Counted from the stretch's first letter, positions 15,717 through 25,211 are shown. The stretch: 64,000 nucleotides of DNA from Micromonospora matsumotoense (GCF_900091525.1 NZ_FMCU01000018.1:86818-150817), one strand, 5' to 3'. Notes: generated by a model not told the origin, from the sequence alone. Program-made: numbers and translations.

Positions 15717-16004
15717 GGTACGAATACTCCCAGCCGTGCCAAGGCGTCGCAGGGAGGCTTGAGCGCTCCCCACAAAACGTGAGCGCTCCTCAGTGCGCTG
15801 GCGACGATGCGGGCACGGAATTGTTCGGCGCGACGCGCCGCATCCGCGCGCAACGCAGGAGCCTCAGCACGCTTCATAGGCACCGGTGAGACCGGCGAAG
15901 ATCACCGCTGCCTCCCCATTGCGGTGACCAGCAGGAGAGGAAGGAACAGCAAGGACGGTACGCGGGTTGCGGCACATGGGCGCGGCACCCCCCTTCGATG
16001 GTGG

Positions 16005-16277
16005 TCACTCGTAGCCGAGATTCTCCTCGGAGTGCAGGTGCCACCCGTCGTGCCGCTTGACCAGGACGAAGGCGGTGCGCTCAAAGACGTCGTAGAATCC
16101 GGAATCCGGATCGTGGCCATACGTGTACCAGAGCGCATCGATCCGCGCCGTGTCCGGGGCCTCGCTGACGACAGTCACCGAGTCCACACTCGACTCTCCG
16201 CCGAATCCATCAACTTTGCCGTTGCTGTGCGCTTCGGCGTACCTGGCGCAAAAATCAGCAGGGCTCTGATAGAGCAT
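16005..16277 (-). CDS. Hypothetical small protein, possibly NTF2-like
   Basis: The 90-residue protein begins MLYQSPADFCARYAEAHSNG and ends VFERTAFVLVKRHDGWHLHS. The final pattern, an aromatic beta-hairpin with W(H/R)(L/I)HSEEN, resembles SnoaL/DUF4440 folds, but the usual N-terminal helices are short. GGGAGG lies about six bases upstream of the ATG, so the start is good. The function is unknown. Confidence 0.55.
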   Translation of the reverse strand: MLYQSPADFCARYAEAHSNGKVDGFGGESSVDSVTVVSEAPDTARIDALWYTYGHDPDSGFYDVFERTAFVLVKRHDGWHLHSEENLGYE

Positions 16278-16504
16278 CTGAACCTCCCCTTGGCCCTGCC
16301 TCCGGCGGGCAGTTGGCGGGCGCCGTCGCGTCGGGCATGTTGTCCACCGTAGGGCTCGGCACAAACGCGTAGGACCGCAGGAGCACCGTCACGAACGGCA
16401 GCAGATCAGCAGCACGTGATCACCCGTCCGTTCCCAGGCGGAGCCTGAGCACACCCCGACAAGATCAGCTGCGCGCTCATCGACAGCAGCGGGTGTTGCG
16501 CGGC

Positions 16505-16816
16505 TCAGCCGATGCGCTCGGCCAGCGAGACGATGATCCCTTCGGGCCCCCGGACGTAGGCCATCCGCCATGCACCCTCGTACTCGCCGATGCCACCGAC
16601 CAGCCCGTAGCCCTCCCTCGCCGCCCAGTCGACGGCGGCCCGCAGATCGTTGACCTCGAAGGACACGTTGCGTAGTCCCCGCTCGTTGGCCATGGCCGCC
16701 GGTGAGCCCGGCACGGACTCCGGCCGCCCGAACCTGGCAAGCTCCAGGCGGGTGCCACCGCCGGGCGAGGTCAGCATGACGATCTCGGTGCGGGAGTCGG
16801 GAATGCCACAGACCAC
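16505..16816 (-). pseudogene. VOC/glyoxalase-family protein lacking its N-terminal half
   Basis: The 103 codons read VVCGIPDSRTEIVMLTSPGG, GLRNVSFEVNDLRAAVDWAA and MAYVRGPEGIIVSLAERIG, which match the second half of a vicinal-oxygen-chelate protein. Normal members start with an IDHVxIxVxDLexA module that should lie upstream of 16816; instead there is unrelated sequence. Half of the metal site is therefore missing. The GTG at 16816 has no ribosome-binding site. It is probably a remnant. Confidence 0.6.
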
Positions 16817-16899
16817 CGATGGCGTAACAGCTCGTCATGTCCACGGCACCACCCCTATGCGACCTCAAGCCGCTTGAGATGCAAGCCCCTCGTTCTGCG

Positions 16900-17121
16900 T
16901 CAGCCGCCGGTGAAGTCGAACTCGCCGTCCTTGACGCCGCCGACGAAGGCCGCCCACTCGTCGGCGGTGTAGACGATCGTCGCCGCGTCACGTGCCTTGC
17001 TGTGCCGCACCGCCACCCGGCCCGAGCCGTCGAGCAACGGCCCCGCCTCGACGCAGTTGCCCCCGTTGTCCGGACTCCTGGTACTGATGTGCCACGCCAC
17101 CTCAGGCACGATCTCGCTCAT
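16900..17121 (-). CDS. DUF397-domain protein
   Basis: The 73-residue protein shows the DUF397 pattern: W(H)ISTRSPDNGGNCVEAGPL, then VAVRHSKARDA and ADEWAAFVGGVKDGEFD. DUF397 proteins are small acidic partners of XRE/DUF5753 regulators in actinomycetes and often act against them in development or antibiotic control. It overlaps the upstream XRE gene by four bases (ATGA), so the two are translated together. Confidence 0.9.
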   Translation of the reverse strand: MSEIVPEVAWHISTRSPDNGGNCVEAGPLLDGSGRVAVRHSKARDAATIVYTADEWAAFVGGVKDGEFDFTGG

Positions 17122-17990
17122 GACAGCTCCTCTGCGAGTGCTGCGATCAGCTTCGCCGACTCGCTCACACTGAGTGCGGACTCCCGGAGGCGATCGTACG
17201 CGTGGACGTACCGGCGGGCCTTGTCCGATTCCATGAACAACCGCCCGCCCAGAGTTTCGGCGTGCGCCACGTCGGAATACGGGGATGGCATCTTGAACAG
17301 CCAGAAGGTTCCATCGAGACCGGCGTGGAGCCCCAGCGAGGCCGGCAGCACCCTCACCTCGATCGTCGGCCTGGTCAACATCTGCCCCAGGTGGACGAAC
17401 TGCGCGGCCATCACTCCACGGCTCATCACCGGACGACGGAGCGCGGACTCTTCGATGATCACCGCGAGGTTGGTCGCGGAAGGCCCGTCAAGAAGGCGTT
17501 GCCTGTCGATTCGCAGTTGCACCCACTTGCGGATCTGACTCTCACTCGTAGAGCTTGGCTCCGCGTTCCTAATGACGGCTTCGGCATAGTCCCTGGTCTG
17601 GAGCAGGCCAGGGATCAGCAGCGATGCGTAGGTGCAGACCTGGTTCGCCCTCGACTCCAGCCAGGGGAAGTCGATGAAGGATGTGTCGTAGATCGTCCGA
17701 TCGAAGCTGTTGTCCCAGCGGTCCACGCGCCAGGCATCCTGGGCAAGCTGAATCAGCCGATCGCGCTCGCGCTCGTCGTAGACGCCATAAAGATCGAGTA
17801 GCTCCACCACGAGATCACGCCGGAACGGCCACTCGGCACGCTCGTACCGGGCCAGCGACGAGTAGTCCCGTTCCAGGAACTTCGCGACGTACTTGAGGGT
17901 CAGGCCGCGTTGCTCCCGCAGCTCGCGCATCTGCTGACCGAGCCACTGCGCGCGCAAGGTGTGGACGAACGCTTCTCTCTTTGCGGCCAT
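17118..17990 (-). CDS. XRE-family regulator with DUF5753 C-terminal domain
   Basis: The 290-residue protein has an N-terminal HTH (LGQQMRELREQRGLTLKYVA, with FLERDYSSLARYERAEW as recognition region, about 15-60). A DUF5753-type sensor follows (IYDTSFIDFPWLESRANQVC; YASLLIPGLLQTRDYAEAVI; VRVLPASLGLHAGLDGTFWL). These pleiotropic regulators pair with DUF397 partners, as here. The ATG at 17990 has GAGAGG about six bases upstream; the GTG at 17996 is too close to that site. Confidence 0.9.
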   Translation of the reverse strand: MAAKREAFVHTLRAQWLGQQMRELREQRGLTLKYVAKFLERDYSSLARYERAEWPFRRDLVVELLDLYGVYDERERDRLIQLAQDAWRVDRWDNSFDRTIYDTSFIDFPWLESRANQVCTYASLLIPGLLQTRDYAEAVIRNAEPSSTSESQIRKWVQLRIDRQRLLDGPSATNLAVIIEESALRRPVMSRGVMAAQFVHLGQMLTRPTIEVRVLPASLGLHAGLDGTFWLFKMPSPYSDVAHAETLGGRLFMESDKARRYVHAYDRLRESALSVSESAKLIAALAEELS

Positions 17991-18025
17991 GCTCACCTCT
18001 CCGGGTTCCGACGAGAAGAAATCCG

Positions 18026-18043
18026 TTGGTGTCGTTGCACCAA
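18026..18043. promoter_or_regulatory. Inverted repeat upstream of the XRE/DUF397 operon
   Basis: TTGGTG and CACCAA flank six bases, 35 bp upstream of the XRE start, and could be its own operator. The remaining part of the 306-base gap 17991-18296 holds no gene I can support. Confidence 0.4.
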
Positions 18044-18296
18044 CACGGAGGCCACTGGAAATGTGGCCTTCGGGTGAGGGTGATCACCGGCCCCCGGGGA
18101 CGCCCGGTGCAAGCGCAGTAACCGCGGCTGTGCCAACAGCCGAGAAGGTGACGAGAGACGGCGTCGCGGGTGGCAGCCGCATACCGGATCTCGTCGGGTC
18201 TCCACATGAAGCCGAATTCCCGGCTCCGACCGACTTGCTGAATACCTATCACGGCGGCGGGTGTCCCCGCGACCCCGCACCACCAGGAGGCGACCG

Positions 18297-18554
18297 ATGA
18301 TCCGCGACGCCCGCGACGACGGCACCCTGCCGGCCCGGCTGCATCCGGTCCTGGTCCGCGACCACCAGTTCCCCACCGTCGGCTTCGGCCGTCGTGGCCT
18401 CGACCCCCGGGAGGTACGCCGGTTCCTGCTCCGGGTCGCCCTGGAGTTGGCCAGCCTGCATCAGGAGGTGACCCGACTGACCGAGGAGAACACCAGGCTC
18501 AAACGGCTGCTGCGGGACCGCCGCAGCGCCCAGGCCAACAGGTCCCCGTGGTGA
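18297..18554 (+). CDS. DivIVA-domain protein
   Basis: The 85-residue protein carries the membrane-curvature motif (DHQFPTVGFGRRGLDPREVR, about 22-41) and a C-terminal coiled coil (ELASLHQEVTRLTEENTRLK). DivIVA-domain proteins mark poles and septa and recruit cell-wall growth proteins. This one is very short for a full DivIVA/Wag31, so it is probably an accessory. AGGAGG at 18285-18290 fixes the start. Confidence 0.8.
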   Translation: MIRDARDDGTLPARLHPVLVRDHQFPTVGFGRRGLDPREVRRFLLRVALELASLHQEVTRLTEENTRLKRLLRDRRSAQANRSPW

Positions 18555-18826
18555 GCCACGGCCCGGCACCCGGCCGGGACGACGGCCCCCGCTACGTGGT
18601 ACACCTGCCCGTCACGGCCACGACTGAGGATCAGGCGCTGCGTTTCGCGTACACGCTGGCGCGTTCGCTGGCGTTGGTGCCGGGGGTCGAGGTCGCCGGA
18701 ACCACCGTCTCCGCCGAGGACGCCCAGCACGTACGACAGTGGGTGTTCTGTGACCGGATCATGCCGGACCGCCGGCGCTGCCTGGCGCGGGCCGAGCACG
18801 ACGGACCGTGCGATCCGGGGCGGTGA
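18548..18826 (+). CDS. Hypothetical protein coupled to the DivIVA-like gene
   Basis: The 92-residue protein reads YVVHLPVTATTEDQALRFAY, then GTTVSAEDAQHVRQWVFCD and CLARAEHDGPCDPG. The C-terminal Cys/His/Asp pattern (FCDRIMPDRRRCLARAEHDG) resembles a small metal-binding finger. It starts at one of two adjacent GTGs (18548 or 18551) overlapping the end of the preceding gene, which implies coupled translation. The function is unknown. Confidence 0.6.
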   Translation: MVSHGPAPGRDDGPRYVVHLPVTATTEDQALRFAYTLARSLALVPGVEVAGTTVSAEDAQHVRQWVFCDRIMPDRRRCLARAEHDGPCDPGR

Positions 18827-18841
18827 GCGGGGCGGCAGGTC

Positions 18842-19618
18842 TCAGTCGACCTCGACGACGACCAGCTCGCCGACCTGTTCGCCGATCTGCTGCCGGCCGT
18901 CCGTCGGCAGCCCGGCGTCGGTGATCAGCAGGTCGGCCTCGGCCAGCGGGGCGATGGTGGCGATGCCGATGGTCTCCCACTTGGTGTGGTCGGCCAGCAC
19001 CACGAGGTGCCGGGCCGCGCCGATCAGCCGCCGGTTGACCGCCGCCTCCAGCAGGTTGGGGGTGGTGAACCCGGTGCGCGGGCTCATCCCGTGCACGCCG
19101 AGAAAGAGCAGATCCACATTCAGGGTACGGATCGCCGCCTCGGCCACCGGCCCGGTCAGCGCGTCCGACGGGGTACGCATGCCGCCGGTCAGCACCACCG
19201 TCTGGTCGACGCGCGGGTTCTGGTAGAGCGCGTCGGCGACCGGGATCGAGTTGGTCACCACGGTCAGCCCGGGTACGTCGCCGAGCAGGGTGGCCAGCGC
19301 GGCGGTGGTGGTGCCGGCGGAGAGCGCGACGGCCATCCCGGGCTCGACCATCCGGGCGGCCCGGCCGGCGATGGCCCGCTTCTCGTCCTGCTGGCGGATC
19401 GACTTCGCGGCGAAGCCGGGTTCCTCGGCCGACCCGGGGCCGGCCAGGGTCGCCCCGCCGTGCACCTTGTCGACCAGCCCCCGCTCGGCGAGCACCTCCA
19501 GGTCACGGCGGATCGTCATGTCGGAGACGCCGAACCGGCTGACCAGGTGGCTGACCCGCACCCCGCCGCGCTGCCGGATCAGCTCCAGGATGGCGTTCTG
19601 CCGTTGCTGAGCGAGCAT
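18842..19618 (-). CDS. DeoR/GlpR-family sugar-responsive repressor
   Basis: The 258-residue protein has an N-terminal winged helix (MLAQQRQNAILELIRQRGGV; RFGVSDMTIRRDLEVLAERG) and a DeoR sensor domain of the ribose-phosphate-isomerase fold (VALSAGTTTAALATLL, the phosphosugar loop; FLGVHGMSPRTGFTTPN). Members sense phosphorylated sugars and repress catabolic genes. GGGAGG precedes the ATG. It follows the GH42 gene on the same strand and most likely controls the adjacent glycosidase/ABC locus. Confidence 0.9.
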   Translation of the reverse strand: MLAQQRQNAILELIRQRGGVRVSHLVSRFGVSDMTIRRDLEVLAERGLVDKVHGGATLAGPGSAEEPGFAAKSIRQQDEKRAIAGRAARMVEPGMAVALSAGTTTAALATLLGDVPGLTVVTNSIPVADALYQNPRVDQTVVLTGGMRTPSDALTGPVAEAAIRTLNVDLLFLGVHGMSPRTGFTTPNLLEAAVNRRLIGAARHLVVLADHTKWETIGIATIAPLAEADLLITDAGLPTDGRQQIGEQVGELVVVEVD

Positions 19619-19658
19619 CGGACCTCCCAACCGCGCGGACGAGGGAACGGTACGCAGG

Positions 19659-21707
19659 TCAGGCCGCTGCGGCCGGGGACGGCTCAACCGCTGGGACCGC
19701 CTGTGTCGCCGCCTGCTCCTCCCGGACCACGGCCACCTCCCCGGCGGGCACCCTCAGCGTCCCGCCGCAGGGCTGACCGGTGAGCAGGTCGGTGCCGGTC
19801 GCGTCGAGGGTCGCCTCGGCGTCGGTGTGGTTGACCACGAACAGCCAGGACCGGTCGTCGGCGCGGCGGCGGACCACCTCGACGCCGGGCGGGGCGGCGA
19901 CCGGCGGGCGGACCCCGGCCTCGGTGAGCAGCCGACCCACCAGGGCGTCGGTGGCCGCCTCGTCGAGCCGGGTGGCCAGGTACCAGGCCGTGCCGTCGCC
20001 GACCCGGTGCCGGGTCAGCGCGGGCACGCCGGGCAGCGGACCGTCCTGATAGGACGCCACCACCTGCGCGCCGGCCGGGTGCAGCCACTCGGTCCACACG
20101 TCGGCCGTGGACCCGTCGTCGAGGGTGACCTGCTCGCCGGCCAGCAGCGGGAAGAACTCCTCGGTGCGCACCCCGAGCAGCTCCCGGAACGCGCCCGGGT
20201 AGCCGCCGAGCCGGATGTGGTCGTGCTCGTCGACGATCCCGCTGAAGTACGTCACCAGCGCCGTCCCGCCCCCGGCGACATAGCGGCGTAGCGCCTCGGC
20301 GTCGGCGTCGCGGACCAGGTAGAGGGTGGGGACGAGGACCAGCCGGTAGCCGGACAGGTCGGTCGACGGGTGCACCACGTCGGCGGTGACCCCGGCCCGC
20401 CACAGCGCGTCATAGAGCGCCCGCATCCGGTCGGCGTAGGTGACGTCGACGCTGGGGTGGGAGTCCAGCTCGACGCCCCACCACGCCTCCCAGTCGAACA
20501 GGATGGCCACCTCGGCGTCGACCCGGCTGCCGCGTACCTCGGCCAGGGCCTTGAGGTCGGCGCCGAGCCGGCAGACCTCGTCGAAGACCTTGGTCTCCGG
20601 GCCGGCGTGCGGGACCAGGGCGGAGTGGAACTTCTCCGCGCCGGCCCGGGAGGCCCGCCACTGGAAGAAGAGCACCCCGTCGGCGCCGCGCGCCACGTGG
20701 GTGAGGCTGTTGCGGCGCAGCTGGCCGGGGATCTTGGCGACGTTGCGGGGCTGCCAGTTGACCGCGCTGGTGGAGTGCTCCATGAGCAGCCACGGGTCAC
20801 CACCGGCGACGCCACGGGTGTGGTCGGCGGCGAACGCCAGGCCGAGGTGGGCGTTCGGGTCGGTGACGGTCAGGTAGTGGTCGTTGGCGACCAGGTCCAC
20901 GTCGGACGCCCACGAGTGGTAGTCCATGTGCTTGATGCCCATGCCGATCATGAAGTTGGTGGTGACCGGCTGGCGGACGCGCCGCTTGAGCACCTCACGC
21001 TCGGCGCGCAACTGGGCCCGCTGCTCGTCGGAGGAGAAGCGCAGGAAGTCGAGCTGCTGGGTGGGGTTGGCGAAGGTGAGCGCGGCGCGCGGCGGGTTGA
21101 TCTCGGCCCAGTCGTGGTAGCGCTGGCTCCAGAAGGTGGTGCCCCAGGCGTCGTTGAGCCGGTCGAGGTCGCCGTAGCGCTCCCGCAGCCAGCCCCGGAA
21201 CGCCTCGGCGCTGACGTCGCAGTAGCAGTGCACGTTGTGGCAGCCCAGCTCGTTGGAGACGTGCCACATCACCACGGCGGGGTGGTCGGCGTAGCGGTCG
21301 GCGACCGTCTCGACCAGGGCCAGCGAGCGCTCCCGGAAGATCGGCGAGCTGGGACAGTAGCCCTGCCGGCCGCCGGGCCACAGCACGGTGCCGTCGGCGG
21401 TCCGCGGCAGCGTCTCGGGGTGCCGGTGTGCCAGCCACGGGGGCGGGCTGGCGGTGGCGGTGGCCAGGTCGACGTGGATGCCACCGGCGTGCAGGACGTC
21501 GAGGGCCCGGTCGAGCCAGCCGAACTCGTACCGGCCGGGGGACGGTTCGAGCAGCGCCCAGGAGAAGATCCCGACGGAGACCAGGTCGACCCCGGCCTGC
21601 CGCATGAGCGCGACGTCCTCGGCCCAGACCTGCTCGGGCCACTGCTCGGGGTTGTAGTCGGCGCCGAAGTAGATCCCGTCGCCCTGCCAGCTGCCGTGTT
21701 GCCGCAT
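19659..21707 (-). CDS. GH42 beta-galactosidase
   Basis: The protein has 682 residues. GH42 hallmarks are GADYNPEQWPEQVWAEDVAL at the start, the acid/base Glu153 in HVSNELGCHNVHCYC (with the Cys cluster typical of GH42 zinc sites), and the nucleophile Glu310 in LLMEHSTSAVNWQPRN. A trimerisation domain and a C-terminal beta domain follow. It releases galactose from short beta-galactosides and, lacking a signal peptide, acts in the cytoplasm on imported sugars. It is divergent from the ABC importer operon and upstream of the DeoR repressor. Confidence 0.92.
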   Translation of the reverse strand: MRQHGSWQGDGIYFGADYNPEQWPEQVWAEDVALMRQAGVDLVSVGIFSWALLEPSPGRYEFGWLDRALDVLHAGGIHVDLATATASPPPWLAHRHPETLPRTADGTVLWPGGRQGYCPSSPIFRERSLALVETVADRYADHPAVVMWHVSNELGCHNVHCYCDVSAEAFRGWLRERYGDLDRLNDAWGTTFWSQRYHDWAEINPPRAALTFANPTQQLDFLRFSSDEQRAQLRAEREVLKRRVRQPVTTNFMIGMGIKHMDYHSWASDVDLVANDHYLTVTDPNAHLGLAFAADHTRGVAGGDPWLLMEHSTSAVNWQPRNVAKIPGQLRRNSLTHVARGADGVLFFQWRASRAGAEKFHSALVPHAGPETKVFDEVCRLGADLKALAEVRGSRVDAEVAILFDWEAWWGVELDSHPSVDVTYADRMRALYDALWRAGVTADVVHPSTDLSGYRLVLVPTLYLVRDADAEALRRYVAGGGTALVTYFSGIVDEHDHIRLGGYPGAFRELLGVRTEEFFPLLAGEQVTLDDGSTADVWTEWLHPAGAQVVASYQDGPLPGVPALTRHRVGDGTAWYLATRLDEAATDALVGRLLTEAGVRPPVAAPPGVEVVRRRADDRSWLFVVNHTDAEATLDATGTDLLTGQPCGGTLRVPAGEVAVVREEQAATQAVPAVEPSPAAAA

Positions 21708-21746
21708 GAGAGCAGAGCGTGCCCCTAGCGGACGATCAAGTCAACA

Positions 21747-21773
21747 CTTTCCAACATCGGCCATCTTTCCAAC
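21747..21773. promoter_or_regulatory. Direct repeats in the galactosidase/importer intergenic region
   Basis: CTTTCCAAC occurs twice, at 21747-21755 and 21765-21773, 18 bp apart, in the gap between the divergent GH42 and solute-binding genes. They are candidate DeoR-type sites for the repressor at 18842. A T-rich stretch (TTTGTGTTTGTCAATGTTCG) nearer the importer gene may be a second site. Confidence 0.5.
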
Positions 21774-21986
21774 GTTTACCACCGGGATCGCCCGCCAACC
21801 CTGCGATATCGATCCGGATCAGCCCTCTTGACAGGGCCCCACGGAGGGGTAGCTTCAAGCGCCACCGGGAGTTTGTGTTTGTCAATGTTCGTTCTCGGTG
21901 GATCCATGTTGGCATTTCCGAACTGCCGTTCCCCCACCACTGACGGCCCTCGGGCGCAGCGCACCTCTTCATCCGCAGGAGGCACC

Positions 21987-23312
21987 ATGTCCCGTCCCCG
22001 CACCGAAGCCGAGTATCTCGCCCGGCTCGTACCGTCCTCCGTCGCCGGCATCGGGCGACGCTCCCTGATCACCGGGGTCGGCGCGGGCGCGCTGCTCGGC
22101 ACCGGGCTGCTCGCCGGTTGCGGCTCCGACTCCGGCTCGGGCAGCGACAGCAAGGAGGTGTCGGTCGGCTCCAACCAGTCCGACCCGAAGCCCAAGGCCG
22201 TCATCGCCAAGGTGATGGACGGGTTCAAGACCTCGTCCGGCATCACCACCAAGATCAACACGGTGGACCACAACACCTACCAGGAGAACATCAACAACTA
22301 TCTCCAGGGCAAGCCGGACGACGTGTTCATGTGGTTCGCCGGCTACCGGATGCGCTTCTTCGCCGCCAAGGGCCTGACCGGCGACCTCAGCGACGTGTGG
22401 GGCAAGCTCTCCGGCTACTCCGACGCGTTCAAGAAGGCATCCACCGGGGACGACGGCAAGCAGTACTTCGTGCCGTCGTCGTACTACCCCTGGGCGATGT
22501 TCTACCGCAAGTCGGTCTGGAAGCAGCACGGCTACCAGGTGCCGACCACGCTCGACCAGCTCACCGCCCTCAGCGCGCAGATGAAGAGGGACGGCCTCAC
22601 CCCGATCGCCTTCGCCGACAAGGACGGCTGGCCGGCGATGGGCACCTTCGACATCCTCAACCTGCGGATCAACGGCTACCAGTTCCACATCGACCTGATG
22701 GCGGGCAAGGAGGCGTGGACCTCCGACAAGGTCAAGAAGGTCTTCGACACCTGGGCCGGGCTGCTGCCGGTGCACCAGCCGGACAGCCTGGGCCGCACCT
22801 GGCAGGAGGCCGCCCAGTCGTTGCAGCAGAAGAAGAGCGGCATGTACCTGCTCGGCCTCTTCGTCGCCCAGCAGTTCGGCAACGACGAGCAGGACGACAT
22901 CGACTTCTTCACCTTCCCCGAGATCGACCCGGCCATCGGGGCCAAGGCGCTGGACGCGCCGATCGACGGCTACATGCTGGCCCGCAAGCCCAAGGCCGAG
23001 GCCAACGCCAAGAAGCTGCTGGAGTACGTCGGCTCGAAGGAGGCCGCCGACATCACGGTGAAGAACGACCCGACCACCCTGGTCGCCAACAGCGGCGCGG
23101 ACACCAGCGGCTACACCGCCCTGCAGAAAAAGGCCGCCGAGCTGGTCGGCTCGGCCACCGAGATCGCCCAGTTCCTCGACCGGGACACCCGGCCGGACTT
23201 CGCCTCCACCGTGATCATCCCGGCGCTCCAGCAGTTCATCAAGAACCCCAAGGACATCGACGGGCTGGTCAACAGCATCGAGAACCAGAAGAAGTCGATC
23301 TTCACCAGCTGA
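21987..23312 (+). CDS. ABC-importer sugar-binding lipoprotein
   Basis: The protein has 441 residues. The signal region GIGRRSLITGVGAGALLGTG with twin Arg at 24-25 and a lipobox LLAGC (Cys45) indicate a Tat-exported lipoprotein. The rest is a family-1 solute-binding protein (VMDGFKTSSGITTKINTVDH; YNINNYLQGK-like PDDVFMWFAG; PSSYYPWAMFYRKSVWKQHG). It delivers oligosaccharides to the permeases encoded next. AGGAGG at 21977-21982 sets the start. The nearby glycosidases suggest galactosides or galactomannan oligosaccharides. Confidence 0.9.
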   Translation: MSRPRTEAEYLARLVPSSVAGIGRRSLITGVGAGALLGTGLLAGCGSDSGSGSDSKEVSVGSNQSDPKPKAVIAKVMDGFKTSSGITTKINTVDHNTYQENINNYLQGKPDDVFMWFAGYRMRFFAAKGLTGDLSDVWGKLSGYSDAFKKASTGDDGKQYFVPSSYYPWAMFYRKSVWKQHGYQVPTTLDQLTALSAQMKRDGLTPIAFADKDGWPAMGTFDILNLRINGYQFHIDLMAGKEAWTSDKVKKVFDTWAGLLPVHQPDSLGRTWQEAAQSLQQKKSGMYLLGLFVAQQFGNDEQDDIDFFTFPEIDPAIGAKALDAPIDGYMLARKPKAEANAKKLLEYVGSKEAADITVKNDPTTLVANSGADTSGYTALQKKAAELVGSATEIAQFLDRDTRPDFASTVIIPALQQFIKNPKDIDGLVNSIENQKKSIFTS

Positions 23313-23334
23313 CGGCGAGAGGGGGAGGACCATC

Positions 23335-24294
23335 GTGTCCGACCTGCCCCTGATCCACGTGGATCACGCCGTACCGGCACCGGCCACGGCCACCCCCTCC
23401 CGGGGTGGTCGCGGCCGGCGGCTACGGCTCCTGTCCCGCACCGACCGCGTGGTGATCACGCTGATGGTGCTCGTACCGCTGCTGCTGGTGGTCGCCCTGG
23501 TCTGGCTGCCCGCACTGGCCACCGTGGCGCTCTCCGGCACCGACTGGGACGGCATCGGCCCGATCAGCGAGATCGACTGGGTCGGCGGCCGGAACTACTC
23601 CGACGTGGTCAACATCTATCCGCCGTTCGTGCCGGCGATGCAGAACAACCTGCTCTGGCTGGCCGCGCTGTTCGTGGTCGCCACCCCGTTCGGGATGTTC
23701 CTCGCCGTGCTGCTCGACAAGGAGATCCGGGGCAGCCGGTTCTACCAGACCGCGCTCTATCTGCCGGTGGTGCTCTCGCTGGCGCTGATCGGCTTCGTCT
23801 GGCAGCTCATCTACTCCCGCGACCAGGGGCTGCTCAACGCCGTCCTGGGCAGCCAGACCGACTGGTACGGCGACCCGGACGTCAACATCTGGGCGGTGCT
23901 GGTCGCGGCCGGCTGGCGGCACGTCGGCTACATCATGCTGCTCTACCTGGCCGGGCTCAAGGGCGTCGACCCGTCACTGCGGGAGGCCGCCTCGGTCGAC
24001 GGGGCCTCGGAGACCAGCACCTTCTTCCGGGTCATCTTCCCGGTGCTGCGACCCATCAACATCATCGTGCTGGTGGTGACGGTGATCGAGTCGCTGCGCG
24101 CGTTCGACCTGGTCTGGGTGATCAACAAGGGCCGCAACGGCCTGGAGCTGATCTCCGCCCTGGTCACCCAGAACGTGGTCGGCGAGGCGAGCCGGATCGG
24201 CTTCGGCTCCGCCCTGGCGACCATCATGCTGGCCGTCTCGCTGGTCTTCATCACCGTCTACCTGGCCGTCGTCATGAGGGAGAACCGGCGATGA
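23335..24294 (+). CDS. Sugar ABC permease, MalF type
   Basis: The 319-residue protein has six membrane helices. The EAA-type loop that docks the ATPase is LREAASVDGASETSTFFRVI at about 216-235. The start is a GTG with GAGGGGGAGG upstream. It works with the next gene as the membrane channel of a CUT1 importer. No ATPase gene is present, as is normal in actinobacteria that share one MsiK-type ATPase. Confidence 0.9.
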   Translation: MSDLPLIHVDHAVPAPATATPSRGGRGRRLRLLSRTDRVVITLMVLVPLLLVVALVWLPALATVALSGTDWDGIGPISEIDWVGGRNYSDVVNIYPPFVPAMQNNLLWLAALFVVATPFGMFLAVLLDKEIRGSRFYQTALYLPVVLSLALIGFVWQLIYSRDQGLLNAVLGSQTDWYGDPDVNIWAVLVAAGWRHVGYIMLLYLAGLKGVDPSLREAASVDGASETSTFFRVIFPVLRPINIIVLVVTVIESLRAFDLVWVINKGRNGLELISALVTQNVVGEASRIGFGSALATIMLAVSLVFITVYLAVVMRENRR

Positions 24295-25211
24295 GCGCGT
24301 CGACCATGACCCGTCCGCCGGCCTCCGAACCGGCGTCGGAGCCGGCCCCGCGCCGCCGGCCGCTGCGTCCCGCCCGGGTGGTGCTGCACCTGTTCCTCGG
24401 CGCGGTCGCGGTCGGCTGGCTCTTCCCGATCCTCTGGGCGGTGCTGACCTCCCTGCGCTCGTACGAGTACACCGCGACCAACGGGTACGTCTCGCTCGGC
24501 GGCTGGACACTCGACAACTACGTCACCGCCTGGCGGACCGCCGAGTTCGGCCAGCACTTCCTCAACTCGGTCTACATCACCGTCCCGGCCGTGCTGCTCA
24601 CCCTCTTCCTCGCCTCGTGCGTGGCGTTCGTGATCGCCCGGTTCAGCTGGAAGCTCAACATCGTCCTGCTCGGCCTCTTCACCGCCGCCAACCTGCTGCC
24701 CCAGCAGGCGCTGCTGATCCCGCTGTTCCGGATCTTCACCGAGGTGCCGCTGCCGGAGTTCATGAGCGACTCGGAGTTGCTCTACGACAGCTACTGGGGG
24801 CTGATCCTGGTCAACGTGGCCTTCCAGTGCGGCTTCTGCGTCTTCGTGCTGAGCAACTACATGAAGGCGCTGCCCCGCGACCTCTACGAGGCGGCCATGG
24901 TGGACGGGGCGAGCATCTGGCGGCAGTACTGGCAGGTGACCATGCCGCTGTGCCGGCCGGCGCTGGCGGCGCTGGCCACCCTGGAGGTGACCTGGATCTA
25001 CAACGAGTTCTTCTGGGCCACCGTGCTGATGCGCACCGGCGACAAGTTCCCGGTGACCAGCTCGCTGAACAACCTGCGTGGCGAGTTCTTCACCGACAAC
25101 AACCTGGTGTCGGCCGGCTCGGTGCTGGTCGCCATCCCCACCCTGGTGATCTTCTTCCTGTTGCAGAAGCAGTTCGTCAAGGGCCTGACCCTGGGAGCGT
25201 CTAAAGGCTGA
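24291..25211 (+). CDS. Sugar ABC permease, MalG type
   Basis: The 306-residue protein has six helices and the docking loop YEAAMVDGASIWRQYWQVTM at about 199-218. It overlaps the MalF-type gene by four bases (ATGA), so the pair is co-translated. It completes the CUT1 importer. Confidence 0.9.
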   Translation: MSASTMTRPPASEPASEPAPRRRPLRPARVVLHLFLGAVAVGWLFPILWAVLTSLRSYEYTATNGYVSLGGWTLDNYVTAWRTAEFGQHFLNSVYITVPAVLLTLFLASCVAFVIARFSWKLNIVLLGLFTAANLLPQQALLIPLFRIFTEVPLPEFMSDSELLYDSYWGLILVNVAFQCGFCVFVLSNYMKALPRDLYEAAMVDGASIWRQYWQVTMPLCRPALAALATLEVTWIYNEFFWATVLMRTGDKFPVTSSLNNLRGEFFTDNNLVSAGSVLVAIPTLVIFFLLQKQFVKGLTLGASKG

